The notes beneath the pieces were generated by a model. It was not told the origin of the DNA, searched no databases, and worked only from the letters and a program-made list of their open reading frames with translations. The position numbers and the translations under genes were made by a program. Shown here in pieces: positions 19,151-30,200 of a DNA stretch of 64,000 nucleotides. The stretch is from Vibrio sinus (lineage in GTDB: Bacteria > Pseudomonadota > Gammaproteobacteria > Enterobacterales > Vibrionaceae). Every line of letters starts with the position of its first letter. Position 1 is the stretch's first letter. The stretch lies in the NCBI RefSeq assembly GCF_023634645.1, contig NZ_JAMKMR010000004.1:229936-293935 (forward strand), read 5' to 3'.

Positions 19151-20092
19151 TTACAGGTTCCCATATAACCTTTCATATCTTTGATTGACCTCTTCTTGTG
19201 TCTCTCCTTTCGGGCGGTCTGACTCTGAGCGGCTGATAATGTCTTCGGAGCAATATTGCTCTGAGAACATCAATAAATCAATAACTTGTTGCGGCCATTG
19301 TTCGAAGACAAAAATATGAGAAGAATCATTCACTGCTTCTATTCTAATACCTAACTTTTGGCTCAGTATGCTTGTGATTTTTTCATATTCTTCATTGGTT
19401 TTATAAAACAGAAAAAAATCACCACGATTTTGCGTTCGATTAATTTTATGAGCTGTAGTGGCTCGAGGAGAGTACTCACAGTTTTCTTTTGTGGCATATA
19501 AGCAAATAACCTTGCGCTTTTTATACTCTCTAGCGTAAACAAATTGGTCTGAAGGAATTATCCACTCTTCTACGTGGATTTCCCTTTTTTTAGTACTGGC
19601 AAAAGCAAGCAGAAGAAAACCACCTGAGCCGACTAAAATCAATGGGCCAGCGATAACTACAGCGAATAAACACCCAATGCAGCCAAAATAAGCCATGATT
19701 TGTACAAATCTAGGCCCCCATAAGGGTTCGTCTAAACGTTTTTGATAGATGAGGCCAGCGGAAGACAAGGTGTAGTCATATCGGTCGTCAATGCCGTAGC
19801 TTAGGTAGCCTGCCCACCCGCCAATAATTAATGGAACAATGAGTAAGTAAATATCTGGGTTAGAAATATACCAAACTGGCCCGCTGCTACCAAATGTCAT
19901 TATTCCGCCAATTATAATGGTAGTGACTAGTACAGGTATAACCCAGAAAATAGCGCGAAAGAAGCGATAATTATGTTCTACATTTTTGCACATCCAACTA
20001 GTAACACCTGGAGTGTATTCAATGGATTTTACAAGCTGTTGTTGGTATTCCTGAAACTTTTCAGGGGTAATATAAAAGGGCAAATAGGCCAC
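19151..20092 (-). CDS. Putative T6SS immunity protein, third copy
   Basis: A 313-residue paralogue of the neighbouring membrane proteins, with the same four hydrophobic segments. It differs from the second copy at only five residues, all within the first 71 (positions 20, 29, 32, 70 and 71), and the DNA of the two is almost identical. Its C-terminal domain (REYKKRKVICLYATKENCEYS...) is of a different type from that of the first and fourth copies. Start GTG at 20092 behind AAGGAG. It probably gives protection against a variant toxin or is a spare copy; this is inference. Confidence 0.7.
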   Translation of the reverse strand: MAYLPFYITPEKFQEYQQQLVKSIEYTPGVTSWMCKNVEHNYRFFRAIFWVIPVLVTTIIIGGIMTFGSSGPVWYISNPDIYLLIVPLIIGGWAGYLSYGIDDRYDYTLSSAGLIYQKRLDEPLWGPRFVQIMAYFGCIGCLFAVVIAGPLILVGSGGFLLLAFASTKKREIHVEEWIIPSDQFVYAREYKKRKVICLYATKENCEYSPRATTAHKINRTQNRGDFFLFYKTNEEYEKITSILSQKLGIRIEAVNDSSHIFVFEQWPQQVIDLLMFSEQYCSEDIISRSESDRPKGETQEEVNQRYERLYGNL

Positions 20093-20094
20093 GC

Positions 20095-20124
20095 TTAACT
20101 CCTTGCGCGAATGATGACGGGCTC
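20095..20124 (-). repeat. Effector 3'-end remnant before the third immunity copy
   Basis: Thirty minus-strand bases reading EPVIIRARS-stop. Compared with the effector end, the Glu and Pro codons carry synonymous changes (GAA to GAG, CCT to CCC) and one Cys codon has become Arg. Synonymous drift supports descent from a coding end. Confidence 0.8.
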
Positions 20125-20148
20125 TTCTTGGGGCTCATTTTTCCTCGA

Positions 20149-21090
20149 TTACAGGTTCCCATATAACCTTTCATATCTTTGATTGACCTCTTCTTGTGTC
20201 TCTCCTTTCGGGCGGTCTGACTCTGAGCGGCTGATAATGTCTTCGGAGCAATATTGCTCTGAGAACATCAATAAATCAATAACTTGTTGCGGCCATTGTT
20301 CGAAGACAAAAATATGAGAAGAATCATTCACTGCTTCTATTCTAATACCTAACTTTTGGCTCAGTATGCTTGTGATTTTTTCATATTCTTCATTGGTTTT
20401 ATAAAACAGAAAAAAATCACCACGATTTTGCGTTCGATTAATTTTATGAGCTGTAGTGGCTCGAGGAGAGTACTCACAGTTTTCTTTTGTGGCATATAAG
20501 CAAATAACCTTGCGCTTTTTATACTCTCTAGCGTAAACAAATTGGTCTGAAGGAATTATCCACTCTTCTACGTGGATTTCCCTTTTTTTAGTACTGGCAA
20601 AAGCAAGCAGAAGAAAACCACCTGAGCCGACTAAAATCAATGGGCCAGCGATAACTACAGCGAATAAACACCCAATGCAGCCAAAATAAGCCATGATTTG
20701 TACAAATCTAGGCCCCCATAAGGGTTCGTCTAAACGTTTTTGATAGATGAGGCCAGCGGAAGACAAGGTGTAGTCATATCGGTCGTCAATACCGTAGCTT
20801 AGGTAGCCCGCCCACCCGCCAATAATTAATGGAACAATGAGTAAGTAAATATCAGGGTTAGAAATATACCAAACTGGCCTGTTGCTACCAAATGTCATTA
20901 TTCCGCCAATTATAATGGTAGTGACTAGTACAGGTATAACCCAGAAAATAGCGCGAAAGAAGCGATAATTATGTTCTACATTTTTGCACATCCAACGAGT
21001 AACATCTGGAGTGTATTCTATGGATTTTACACGCTGTTGTTGGTATTCCTGAAACTTTTCAGGGGTAATATAAAAGGGCAAATAGGCCAC
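20149..21090 (-). CDS. Putative T6SS immunity protein, second copy
   Basis: A 313-residue four-helix membrane protein. The conserved core GIDDRYDYTLSS (about 100-111) and RLDEPLWGPRFVQIMAYFGCIGC (about 119-141) is shared by all four copies, and its C-terminal domain is shared only with the third copy. Start GTG at 21090 after AAGGAG. The spacer behind its stop codon is the same as behind the third copy's, so the two arose from one duplication of about 1 kb. Immunity function is inferred. Confidence 0.7.
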   Translation of the reverse strand: MAYLPFYITPEKFQEYQQQRVKSIEYTPDVTRWMCKNVEHNYRFFRAIFWVIPVLVTTIIIGGIMTFGSNRPVWYISNPDIYLLIVPLIIGGWAGYLSYGIDDRYDYTLSSAGLIYQKRLDEPLWGPRFVQIMAYFGCIGCLFAVVIAGPLILVGSGGFLLLAFASTKKREIHVEEWIIPSDQFVYAREYKKRKVICLYATKENCEYSPRATTAHKINRTQNRGDFFLFYKTNEEYEKITSILSQKLGIRIEAVNDSSHIFVFEQWPQQVIDLLMFSEQYCSEDIISRSESDRPKGETQEEVNQRYERLYGNL

Positions 21091-21092
21091 GC

Positions 21093-21122
21093 TTAACTCC
21101 TTGCGCAAATAATGACAGGTTC
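21093..21122 (-). repeat. Effector 3'-end remnant before the second immunity copy
   Basis: Thirty minus-strand bases reading EPVIICARS-stop, differing from the effector's own end at one synonymous position (ATC to ATT). The match extends a few bases further upstream (AAGGA). Confidence 0.85.
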
Positions 21123-21131
21123 TCCTTTTAT

Positions 21132-22049
21132 TCAGATTTTACTAAACAGCTCCTCGGCTTCTTTGTTTGCTTGCTCTTGTGACTTTCCTGCTGGAGGTGG
21201 ATCGTTAAATCGAGTTAGAGCTTCATCGCGGTGGAAGGTTTCACTTGCCATCGGCAGTTCATAAAAACATTTTGGTGCTTGGTTAAAGTCAAAGATTAAC
21301 TTGATATCATCGACGTCTTCGTAAGGGATGTTTAAGCCTCTAAGTATTTGATTTATTGCAGTGAATTGTTGTTTGTTCTTATAGAACAAACAACTGTCTT
21401 CTTTGGTATGAACACGAAAAACAGATTTAGGTTGCTCTAGTGATTCTTCGCAAACATCGTATTTTGAGTACAGGCAAAACACCTTTCTTTTTTTATGATG
21501 CCGAACAAACAGGAATTGCTCTGAAGGAATGATATGTTCATCAACATGGATTTCTCTTTTCTTAGTGCTGGCAAAAGCAAGCAGAAGAAAGCCACCTGAG
21601 CCGACTAAAACCATGGGGCCAGCGATAATAACGGCGAGTAGACACCCAATGCAGCCAAAATAAGCCATGATTTGCACAAATCTAGGTCCCCATAAGGGTT
21701 CGTCTAAACGTTTTTGATAGACGAGGCCAGCAGAAGATAAGGTGTAGTCATATCGGTCGTCAATGCCATAGCTTAGGTAGCCTGCCCACCCGCCAATGGC
21801 AAGTGGAACGATAATATAAGGTGCCAAAGACCAAAATGGTTCACGTGATATTTGGCTTATGCCCAAAAAGTATGCACCAGCTAGTAATGTCGGGAGTAAC
21901 CAAAAAATAGCACGAAAGAAACGATAATTGTGTTCTACATTTTTGCACATCCAACAAGTGACATCTGGAGAATATTCAATGGAATTTACACGCTGTTGTT
22001 GGTGTTCCTGAAACTTTTCAGGCGTAATATAAAAAGGTAAATAGGCCAC
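21132..22049 (-). CDS. Putative T6SS immunity protein, first (effector-adjacent) copy
   Basis: A 305-residue four-helix membrane protein whose GTG start lies two bases after the effector stop codon; its AAGGAG site is inside the effector's last codons, so the two are translationally coupled. The first two hydrophobic segments (residues about 50-90, FWLLPTLLAGAYFLGIS...) differ from the other three copies, while the core from GGWAGYLSYGIDDRYDYTL onward is shared and the C-terminal domain matches the fourth copy. A longer in-frame start at 22103 would overlap the effector and is unlikely. By position this is the cognate immunity gene; that is inference. Confidence 0.75.
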   Translation of the reverse strand: MAYLPFYITPEKFQEHQQQRVNSIEYSPDVTCWMCKNVEHNYRFFRAIFWLLPTLLAGAYFLGISQISREPFWSLAPYIIVPLAIGGWAGYLSYGIDDRYDYTLSSAGLVYQKRLDEPLWGPRFVQIMAYFGCIGCLLAVIIAGPMVLVGSGGFLLLAFASTKKREIHVDEHIIPSEQFLFVRHHKKRKVFCLYSKYDVCEESLEQPKSVFRVHTKEDSCLFYKNKQQFTAINQILRGLNIPYEDVDDIKLIFDFNQAPKCFYELPMASETFHRDEALTRFNDPPPAGKSQEQANKEAEELFSKI

Positions 22050-22051
22050 GC

Positions 22052-25000
22052 TTAACTCCTTGCGCAAATGATGACAGGTTCTCCTTGAATATTCGCCCGA
22101 CATTTCTCTATTTTTTCTGGGTCGGAGAGGGCAGTGTATTCTGATTTTTTGGAAATGACATGTTGTAAGAAGTAGCTGAACTGAATATTGTCATTTTGTG
22201 GGCCATTATTTGGAGCGATACCTGATAAATAGTCCAACTTTACTGATAAAATACTTTGTGTATCGTCTATCGGTAAGGTTATGCGATAGCTAAGTATCTT
22301 GTCAGTGGTAGGCTTATTAATCTTGCCATTTCTATCTGCATAATTTGTCAGCCACCCGCCTTCTTCTATCGACTTCTCGTTTTTAACTAGATTGGTGGAA
22401 ATTTGTATCCCTCGGAGAGCATATCTTTCCGGGATATGGAAAGTGACTTCAAGCTCTACAAGTTCTTTGCGTGTGTAATGATAGTAGGGTTCGATAAGTT
22501 CTATTGGCTTTTGCGTGATGCTTGGCTGAAAAATGATTTTTTCTAACCTTTGTAAAGCTTTTTCCGCAGTATCTTGATTTTGGATATCGGATAGCTCCAC
22601 ATTGGCGTTAGACCACCTGAGATGTTTCTTGCTGTAGCCCCAAGGTGAATAGAATAGCCATTTTTGATATTCATCTTTTTTTATGGCTTGTAATATAAAA
22701 CCAATAAAAAGCAGGGCTACTGTAGTAAAGAAAAATGCGCCTGTAATGAATGCGCCAGTCATAAATGAAATGGTAAATATACCAAAGGTGCTTCCAATCG
22801 TTTGAATACCAAACGCTACGAAATTTAATGCTATCGCGCCAAGTTTAGCTTTAATTAGCATTTTTTCTACACCTTCGGTTTTGTCAATAGTATCCAAGGT
22901 ACGGAAGCCTTCAATTCCACTTGCAACTAGCCCAAAAGTTGCTGTAATAGCTAGCCATTTACTAAAGTATTTGGCTTGTGATAGCTCGAGTTCGCTTGTT
23001 CCCTGAAGCCGTTTCCTACTCATAAGTTGGTTTAATGTTCGAAGAGAGCTTTTTCTTAATACCTGATTCCCTTTAATCGGCGTCCAAGCCTTAGACGTCC
23101 GTATCCCTGACCATGCTGCCGCAGTATAAAACGTCACTTGTCCTATATTTTGCCATTCGTCTTTGGTGGCCAATCCTGTTTTATCTAGGGTTATCAATGC
23201 ATCAGCCAAAGCAATAGAGTTTAATATTGCGGCAAAAAAACCTAAGCCGCCAATGGTGGAAATGCGCTGCTTGATTGCGTCAGTTTGGCCCTTGATAAAG
23301 TCCTTAAGGTTGTTTTTTATCGTATTAGCAATGGATTGAGTTTCAACGAGCATAGCAGGAGGGCTGTTGACTGCCACGGCAAACTCATGTTGAAGGTTGA
23401 TAATTTTCTTGGTGGCATTTCGGTAGGCTTTTCGAGATACAGTACCTTTATGTCGGTTGAGATTATACCGTTCAATAACATTCTTTGACTGGGTGATTTC
23501 TTTCTCCAAGTTCTTGAGCTGAAGATACCAGTCTTGCATTTGGTTTTTAAACGTTTGAGCGACAGAAAACTGAGTATTGAGTGCCATTTTCTCTGCGCTT
23601 GCTATCATCCACATTAGCTGATGCGAGTTAAAGGTTTTTGGTAATGCTGACAGAAGCAAAGCGGAAGATTGGGCGATGGCACTGACACCCATATTTGTTA
23701 CTCCCTTACTCAGAGCTTCAGCATAAGCGAGCATTAGTTTATTGAGGTGGCCAAACCCACTGGCAATGTCTTTAAGTATCTTGGTTTCTTGGACATCTGG
23801 AGCGGTGATGAAATTGTTCATTGACGTGTAAATACCCGTGGCTTGCGACCAGTCTGATGCGAGAGAGGTGAAGGTTTTCCACGCGGTCTTATCTTTTTCT
23901 TTGGGTTTTAAGATAGCCTGAGTGTCTGGGTAAAATTTCTTTTGTATTAAGGCATCATAGAGTGAGTGACTGAAGCCAACCGTATATAAAGCAATAAACG
24001 AATTGGGGTGTATAAATTTCGCTTTTAGCCAAGCTTGATCTTTTTCATCGACAAGTAGAGTCAATGCCTCGGCCAGTTGAGTGTGGAATGATTGCAGAAG
24101 ACTCTGGGTATCGACACTCCACAAGTCAAATAAGGCTTCACAGCGAAAGCCATTGAGGTAGTCGCAATAGCGGTGCAGATCTTGTTTGCTGGCTTGGATT
24201 TCAGGTAAATAGCCATCTCGCTGGTCGACGATGTCTTGCATATCAGATAATAGCTTTTGCCAATCAATTTGTTGTCGATAGCGGTCAGTCGCCATCCAAT
24301 CTTGAAATCGACCAAACGTGTCAGGGTTGACCTGATATTTCTTTTGAATGGCATCGGCTAATTGGGGTTGCTCGGTATAACTATCTGAGCGAATGACATG
24401 CTGATCGGAATTGATTACCGACATTGGCATATATTGGCTTTTGGCTATCTCAGCTTCTAGTCCTCTTTGGTTTTGATAGTACTTTGCCATGTCCGCATAA
24501 AACTCAATCTCCTGATGATTTTTTTTGACCGAGTAGGGAAAGCGGATTTCGTCACTGGCTCCAAACATACAAAGGGTCATGACGGTTTGCATCAGTGCCC
24601 ATTGGCTAGCGTATTGCTCTTCGACAAATTTGTAACTCGACGCATAATAAGTATGCCTTGCTGCAATATCCTGACCGTCAGCGATTGGGTCATTAATAGC
24701 AACGATAAGGGCAACTTCGTCTTGAGGTAGGCTGGACTTTAAGCTGTCTTCACTCACAATGGGTTTTATTTCAATATCATCGCAATCTATATCCTCTCTA
24801 TCGTTGGCTTGAGTCATCACACAACTGAGAGAAAAACGTTCATCTTCCACTTCAGAAGGTTCAATATCCGCAACTTGGCTTAATTGACTGATCGGACCCA
24901 CATGTTCTGTCGGCTGCTCATCAGTCAAGATAATGGTTTGCATATGTTGCAAATGCACCTTGATGTTGCTCAGTACTTCTAAATATTTAATCCATGTCCA

Positions 25001-25627
25001 ACGATGTGTGGAGAACACAAGTGATAACACGCTGCCTTTTGGGTAGCTGATATAGGTTTTGCTCGGTTGTTCTTCACCTCGGCCTTCACTATCTGGGTTT
25101 TCGTTTGGGGTGGGTTTAAAGTAGCTAAACTGGCTCCCTTTCAGCTGGTACTCATCCAAAGTTTGGGTCGTTTTGTTGTAGATATAAATCCATCCATCAC
25201 GAAGCTGGCGCAACGTATAGTGACAAGACTCAAGGCGGCTAGCTAACAGCCCTTGGCCTTGCCAGTCACTTGGTAGACCAAAAGGTTGTTGTAAGGGGAT
25301 TGAATTAGGATCATCCATTTGGTCGATGGCGTAACGTACGGGAATAAAGTGGGCATCCGCTGGCTCGGGCTTTGTGGCTGGTGTTAAGTCTAACGGAGCG
25401 GGAGAAACGGGTTCCGTTACTTGAGGTGCTTTTTCCGTGTGGCCTTGCCAATACATGCTGTGTTTTGGTGGCAGGCCATCGACATCATCGGCTGAGGCAA
25501 AGTTGCTGTTAACAAACTGGGCCAGTGTCCCATCCTTATCAAAGGCTTGACTTGCTTGGTCATGGCTGTAGCTGCTATGTTGCCAGTGAATCGAATCTTT
25601 TGGCGGAAAAGGGTATGACTTACTCAC
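22052..25627 (-). CDS. MIX-motif T6SS effector, VasX-like pore-forming toxin
   Basis: A 1191-residue protein without a signal peptide. All three MIX motifs are present in order: FIPVR (94-98), LRDGWIYIY (142-150, fitting hRxGhhYhh) and LVFSTHRWT (203-211, fitting hhFSxxxWT). The N-terminus resembles the VasX N-terminal region. The middle (about 230-780) is helical. Residues 789-982 hold several hydrophobic segments (about 792-812, 889-906, 927-946, 950-982), as expected of a membrane-inserting colicin-like toxin; the last 200 residues are soluble. The start is GTG at 25627 with no clear ribosome binding site and an inverted repeat just upstream. Four immunity-like genes follow. No vgrG, PAAR, adaptor or other T6SS gene is nearby, so it is an orphan effector. 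Confidence 0.82.
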   Translation of the reverse strand: MSKSYPFPPKDSIHWQHSSYSHDQASQAFDKDGTLAQFVNSNFASADDVDGLPPKHSMYWQGHTEKAPQVTEPVSPAPLDLTPATKPEPADAHFIPVRYAIDQMDDPNSIPLQQPFGLPSDWQGQGLLASRLESCHYTLRQLRDGWIYIYNKTTQTLDEYQLKGSQFSYFKPTPNENPDSEGRGEEQPSKTYISYPKGSVLSLVFSTHRWTWIKYLEVLSNIKVHLQHMQTIILTDEQPTEHVGPISQLSQVADIEPSEVEDERFSLSCVMTQANDREDIDCDDIEIKPIVSEDSLKSSLPQDEVALIVAINDPIADGQDIAARHTYYASSYKFVEEQYASQWALMQTVMTLCMFGASDEIRFPYSVKKNHQEIEFYADMAKYYQNQRGLEAEIAKSQYMPMSVINSDQHVIRSDSYTEQPQLADAIQKKYQVNPDTFGRFQDWMATDRYRQQIDWQKLLSDMQDIVDQRDGYLPEIQASKQDLHRYCDYLNGFRCEALFDLWSVDTQSLLQSFHTQLAEALTLLVDEKDQAWLKAKFIHPNSFIALYTVGFSHSLYDALIQKKFYPDTQAILKPKEKDKTAWKTFTSLASDWSQATGIYTSMNNFITAPDVQETKILKDIASGFGHLNKLMLAYAEALSKGVTNMGVSAIAQSSALLLSALPKTFNSHQLMWMIASAEKMALNTQFSVAQTFKNQMQDWYLQLKNLEKEITQSKNVIERYNLNRHKGTVSRKAYRNATKKIINLQHEFAVAVNSPPAMLVETQSIANTIKNNLKDFIKGQTDAIKQRISTIGGLGFFAAILNSIALADALITLDKTGLATKDEWQNIGQVTFYTAAAWSGIRTSKAWTPIKGNQVLRKSSLRTLNQLMSRKRLQGTSELELSQAKYFSKWLAITATFGLVASGIEGFRTLDTIDKTEGVEKMLIKAKLGAIALNFVAFGIQTIGSTFGIFTISFMTGAFITGAFFFTTVALLFIGFILQAIKKDEYQKWLFYSPWGYSKKHLRWSNANVELSDIQNQDTAEKALQRLEKIIFQPSITQKPIELIEPYYHYTRKELVELEVTFHIPERYALRGIQISTNLVKNEKSIEEGGWLTNYADRNGKINKPTTDKILSYRITLPIDDTQSILSVKLDYLSGIAPNNGPQNDNIQFSYFLQHVISKKSEYTALSDPEKIEKCRANIQGEPVIICARS

Positions 25628-25630
25628 GTG

Positions 25631-25667
25631 CTAATGCTCATTTATTGGTGACAACCAATAGCATTAG
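25631..25667. repeat. Inverted repeat next to the effector start
   Basis: CTAATGCT...AGCATTAG encloses ATTGGT-GACA-ACCAAT. On the effector transcript this hairpin ends about four bases before the GTG start and would cover the normal ribosome-binding region. It may limit translation. Confidence 0.6.
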
Positions 25668-25678
25668 GCAGGAATAAT

Positions 25679-25708
25679 GCCAATGATAAGGTGTTATTTA
25701 TCATTGGC
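25679..25708. repeat. Perfect 11-bp inverted repeat upstream of the effector
   Basis: GCCAATGATAA (25679-25689) and TTATCATTGGC (25698-25708) flank an eight-base loop. It could be an operator for a dimeric regulator or an RNA hairpin in the effector leader; there is no T run on the minus strand. Confidence 0.6.
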
Positions 25709-25788
25709 TTTTATTGATAAAAGAGTTGTTTTTGTGAGTTTTTGGGCGGCTTCGCTAACTTTTGAGAAATTCTGCTAATTTGTTGCGA

Positions 25789-25822
25789 TAAAAAGGACCC
25801 AATCTTATGATAGGGCCCTTGA
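25789..25822 (-). terminator. Terminator after gltD
   Basis: On the minus strand AAGGGCCC pairs with GGGTCCTT (one G-U pair) around a 12-base loop and is followed by T residues. It ends the gltBD transcript, so the effector array needs its own promoter in 25628-25790; I see no clear -35/-10 pair there. Confidence 0.7.
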
Positions 25823-25837
25823 TCGTTTTGTTGGCAG

Positions 25838-27274
<1,437 letters not shown>

Positions 27275-30200
27275 TTATTGTGCTTGAACGCGCAGTTCAG
27301 CGGCGCTACGGCTTTGATGACCGAGTAAGGTATTGAGGTCAGCAGCTTTGGGTTTGACGAGGAAGAATTTTGGAATCCACTCGTCAAAGTTAGCCAGAAT
27401 ATTTTCTGCGTGAACTGAGCCTGTCAGCTCAAGGTGCTCCGCAATGAGTCCACGAAGATGTTCTTGGTGAATGTTGAGCGATGAAAGCGATAGGGCTTCA
27501 ACCGATTCGTTGTTGACGCGGCCCTGGAAGTCGTCGTTAGCGTCTAAGATATAAGCAAAGCCGCCAGTCATACCTGCGCCAAAGTTGACCCCGGTTGCGC
27601 CTAAAATAGCCACGATGCCTCCAGTCATGTATTCACACGCATTATCCCCTGCGCCTTCAACCACTGAAATACACCCTGAATTTCGAACGCCAAATCGCTC
27701 ACCAGCGGTGCCTGCGGCAAACAGTTTTCCGCCTGTTGCGCCATACAAGCAGGTATTGCCAATAATGGTGGCTTCATTGCAATTAAACGCTGTGCCTAGG
27801 TGTGGTTTGATGACAATTTTGCCACCGGCCATGCCTTTGCCGACGTAGTCGTTTGCATCGCCAGTTAAGTGCAGCTCCACCCCGCCTGCATTCCAGACAC
27901 CAAATGATTGACCAGCAGTACCTTGAAGCTGAAGCTTGATTGGTGATGCTGCCATCCCTTGGTTGCCATATCGCTTGGCAATTTCACCCGATAAACGAGC
28001 GCCGATAGAACGGTCGGTATTGAGCACATCATAAAACAAGGTCGTCGCCTGTTTTTTCTCGATAGCCTCTTTGGCATCGTCAACAATCGTTTGGTTGAGC
28101 TCCGCTTTATCAAACGGTGTATTGGGCTTAGTCCAGTACATAGGGTGGTTATCGGGTGAGATTGGCATTTCCAGAATATGGGATAAATCCAATTTACTTT
28201 GTTTTGCCGTTTTGCCTTCTACTATGCTGAGCAGATCGGTGCGGCCGATAAGGTCTGTGAGTTTTTCCACGCCCAGCTCGGAGAGATACTGACGCACTTC
28301 TTCGGCCAAGCCTGTGAAGTAATTGACCACCATTTCGGGCAAGCCTTTGAAATACTCTTTACGGAGTTTTTCATCTTGAGTCGCCACACCTGTCGCGCAG
28401 TTATTCAGGTGGCAAATTCGTAAGAACTTACAGCCTAAAGCGACCATAGGCGCTGTACCAAAGCCAAAGCTTTCTGCGCCTAAAATGGCGGCTTTTACCA
28501 CGTCGAGTCCGGTTTTTAAACCGCCATCGACTTGCAGTCGGATCTTGTGACGCAGGCCATTGGCAACCAGTGCTTGTTGAGTTTCTGCAAGACCTAGTTC
28601 CCACGGACTACCAGCATATTTGACCGAAGTAAGAGGGCTAGCCGCGGTTCCACCATCGTAGCCTGAAATAGTAATCAGATCGGCGTAGGCTTTCGCAACC
28701 CCTGTTGCGATAGTGCCGACACCTGGCTCAGAGACAAGCTTTACCGAGACCAGAGCATTGGGGTTCACTTGTTTTAAATCGAAAATAAGCTGGGCCAAAT
28801 CTTCGATGGAATAGATGTCGTGATGCGGTGGCGGGGAAATTAACGTTACGCCTTGCACAGAATAGCGAAGTTTTGCAATCTCAGCGGTAACCTTGTGTCC
28901 AGGCAGCTGACCACCCTCGCCAGGTTTTGCGCCTTGAGCTACCTTGATCTGTAGGACGTCAGCATTGGTTAGATAATGCGGCGTGACGCCAAATCGACCT
29001 GATGCAATTTGTTTGATGCGAGAGTTGCGGTTGGTACCAAAGCGGCGTTTATCTTCTCCGCCTTCCCCTGAGTTGGAGTAACCACCGAGTTTATTCATCG
29101 CGATGGCTAAGGCTTCGTGCGCCTCAGGGCTAAGTGCGCCAATTGACATGGCTGCGGTGTCAAATCGTTTGAATAACTCGGAGCTTGGTTCGACTTTTTT
29201 CAACGGAGTTGGTTTTGAGGATTTTTCTATAGACATCAAATCTCGAAGCGTCGTCGCGGGTCTAGCGTTTACCTCGTTGGCGAAACTGGCGTAGTCAGTA
29301 TGTTCACCCGACTTGACGGCTTTTTGTAAGCTGCTGACGACATCTGGGTTATAGGCGTGATATTCACCATCGTGAACATATTTGAGCAATCCGCCATGAT
29401 CAATTGGCTTACGCTTGGCCCAGGCTTTTCGAGAAAGGTTATAAAGATCTTGCTGGAAGTCGTCAAAGTTCGCGCCTTGAATACGAGTCGCGACACCTTT
29501 AAAACATAAGTCGACAATATCTTGATGTAAGCCCACTGCTTCAAATAGTTGAGAGCAGCGATAAGAGGCAACAGTAGAAATACCCATTTTTGACATGATC
29601 TTGTACAGGCCTTTATTGATGCCGTACTGATAGTTTTGCATCACGTCTCGATAGCTCTTGTTGAGGGCGTTGTCATCGACCAACTTACCTAATGTTTCAT
29701 AGGCAAGGTATGGATAGACCGCGGTGGCACCAAAGCCAAGTAATACGGCAAATTGGTGCGGATCACGGACACTTGCGGTTTCAACAATGATATTGGCATC
29801 ACAGCGTAAGTTAGCGTCAATTAGTCGCGTTTGCACCGCGCCGACAGCCATCGCGGCTGGAATGGGCAGTTTGCCCTTGCTCAGTGCTCTATCGGATAGA
29901 ACGACAAGGACTGTGCCTTCTCGTACTACTTGCTCAGCTTCGCTACATAGGGCTTCAATCGCCTGTTTTAGCGTAGTTGTCGCAGGGTCATAATTGATGT
30001 CGATGATGGTATTACGATAATGTTCGTCACTCAGCTCGAGTAATTGTTGCATGTCCGAATAAAGGAGTACTGGAGAATCGAAAGTGACTCGGTTGGCGTG
30101 GCCATCGGTTTCACAAAAGACATTCATCTCTTGTCCGATTGAACTTGCCAACGACATGACATGCTTTTCACGCAACGGGTCGATTGGTGGGTTGGTTACT

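Noticed and set aside
18162..22103. Repeated ~1-kb units considered as insertion sequences
   Set aside because: No transposase, terminal inverted repeats or target duplications; the repeats are the immunity-like genes themselves.
22050..22103. Longer start for the first immunity copy at 22103
   Set aside because: It would overlap the effector by 52 bases and lacks a ribosome binding site, while the GTG at 22049 has AAGGAG as in the other three copies.
17520..25837. Search for vgrG, hcp, PAAR, adaptor, integrase or transposase genes near the effector
   Set aside because: None of the frames shows such a domain; the effector is treated as an orphan.
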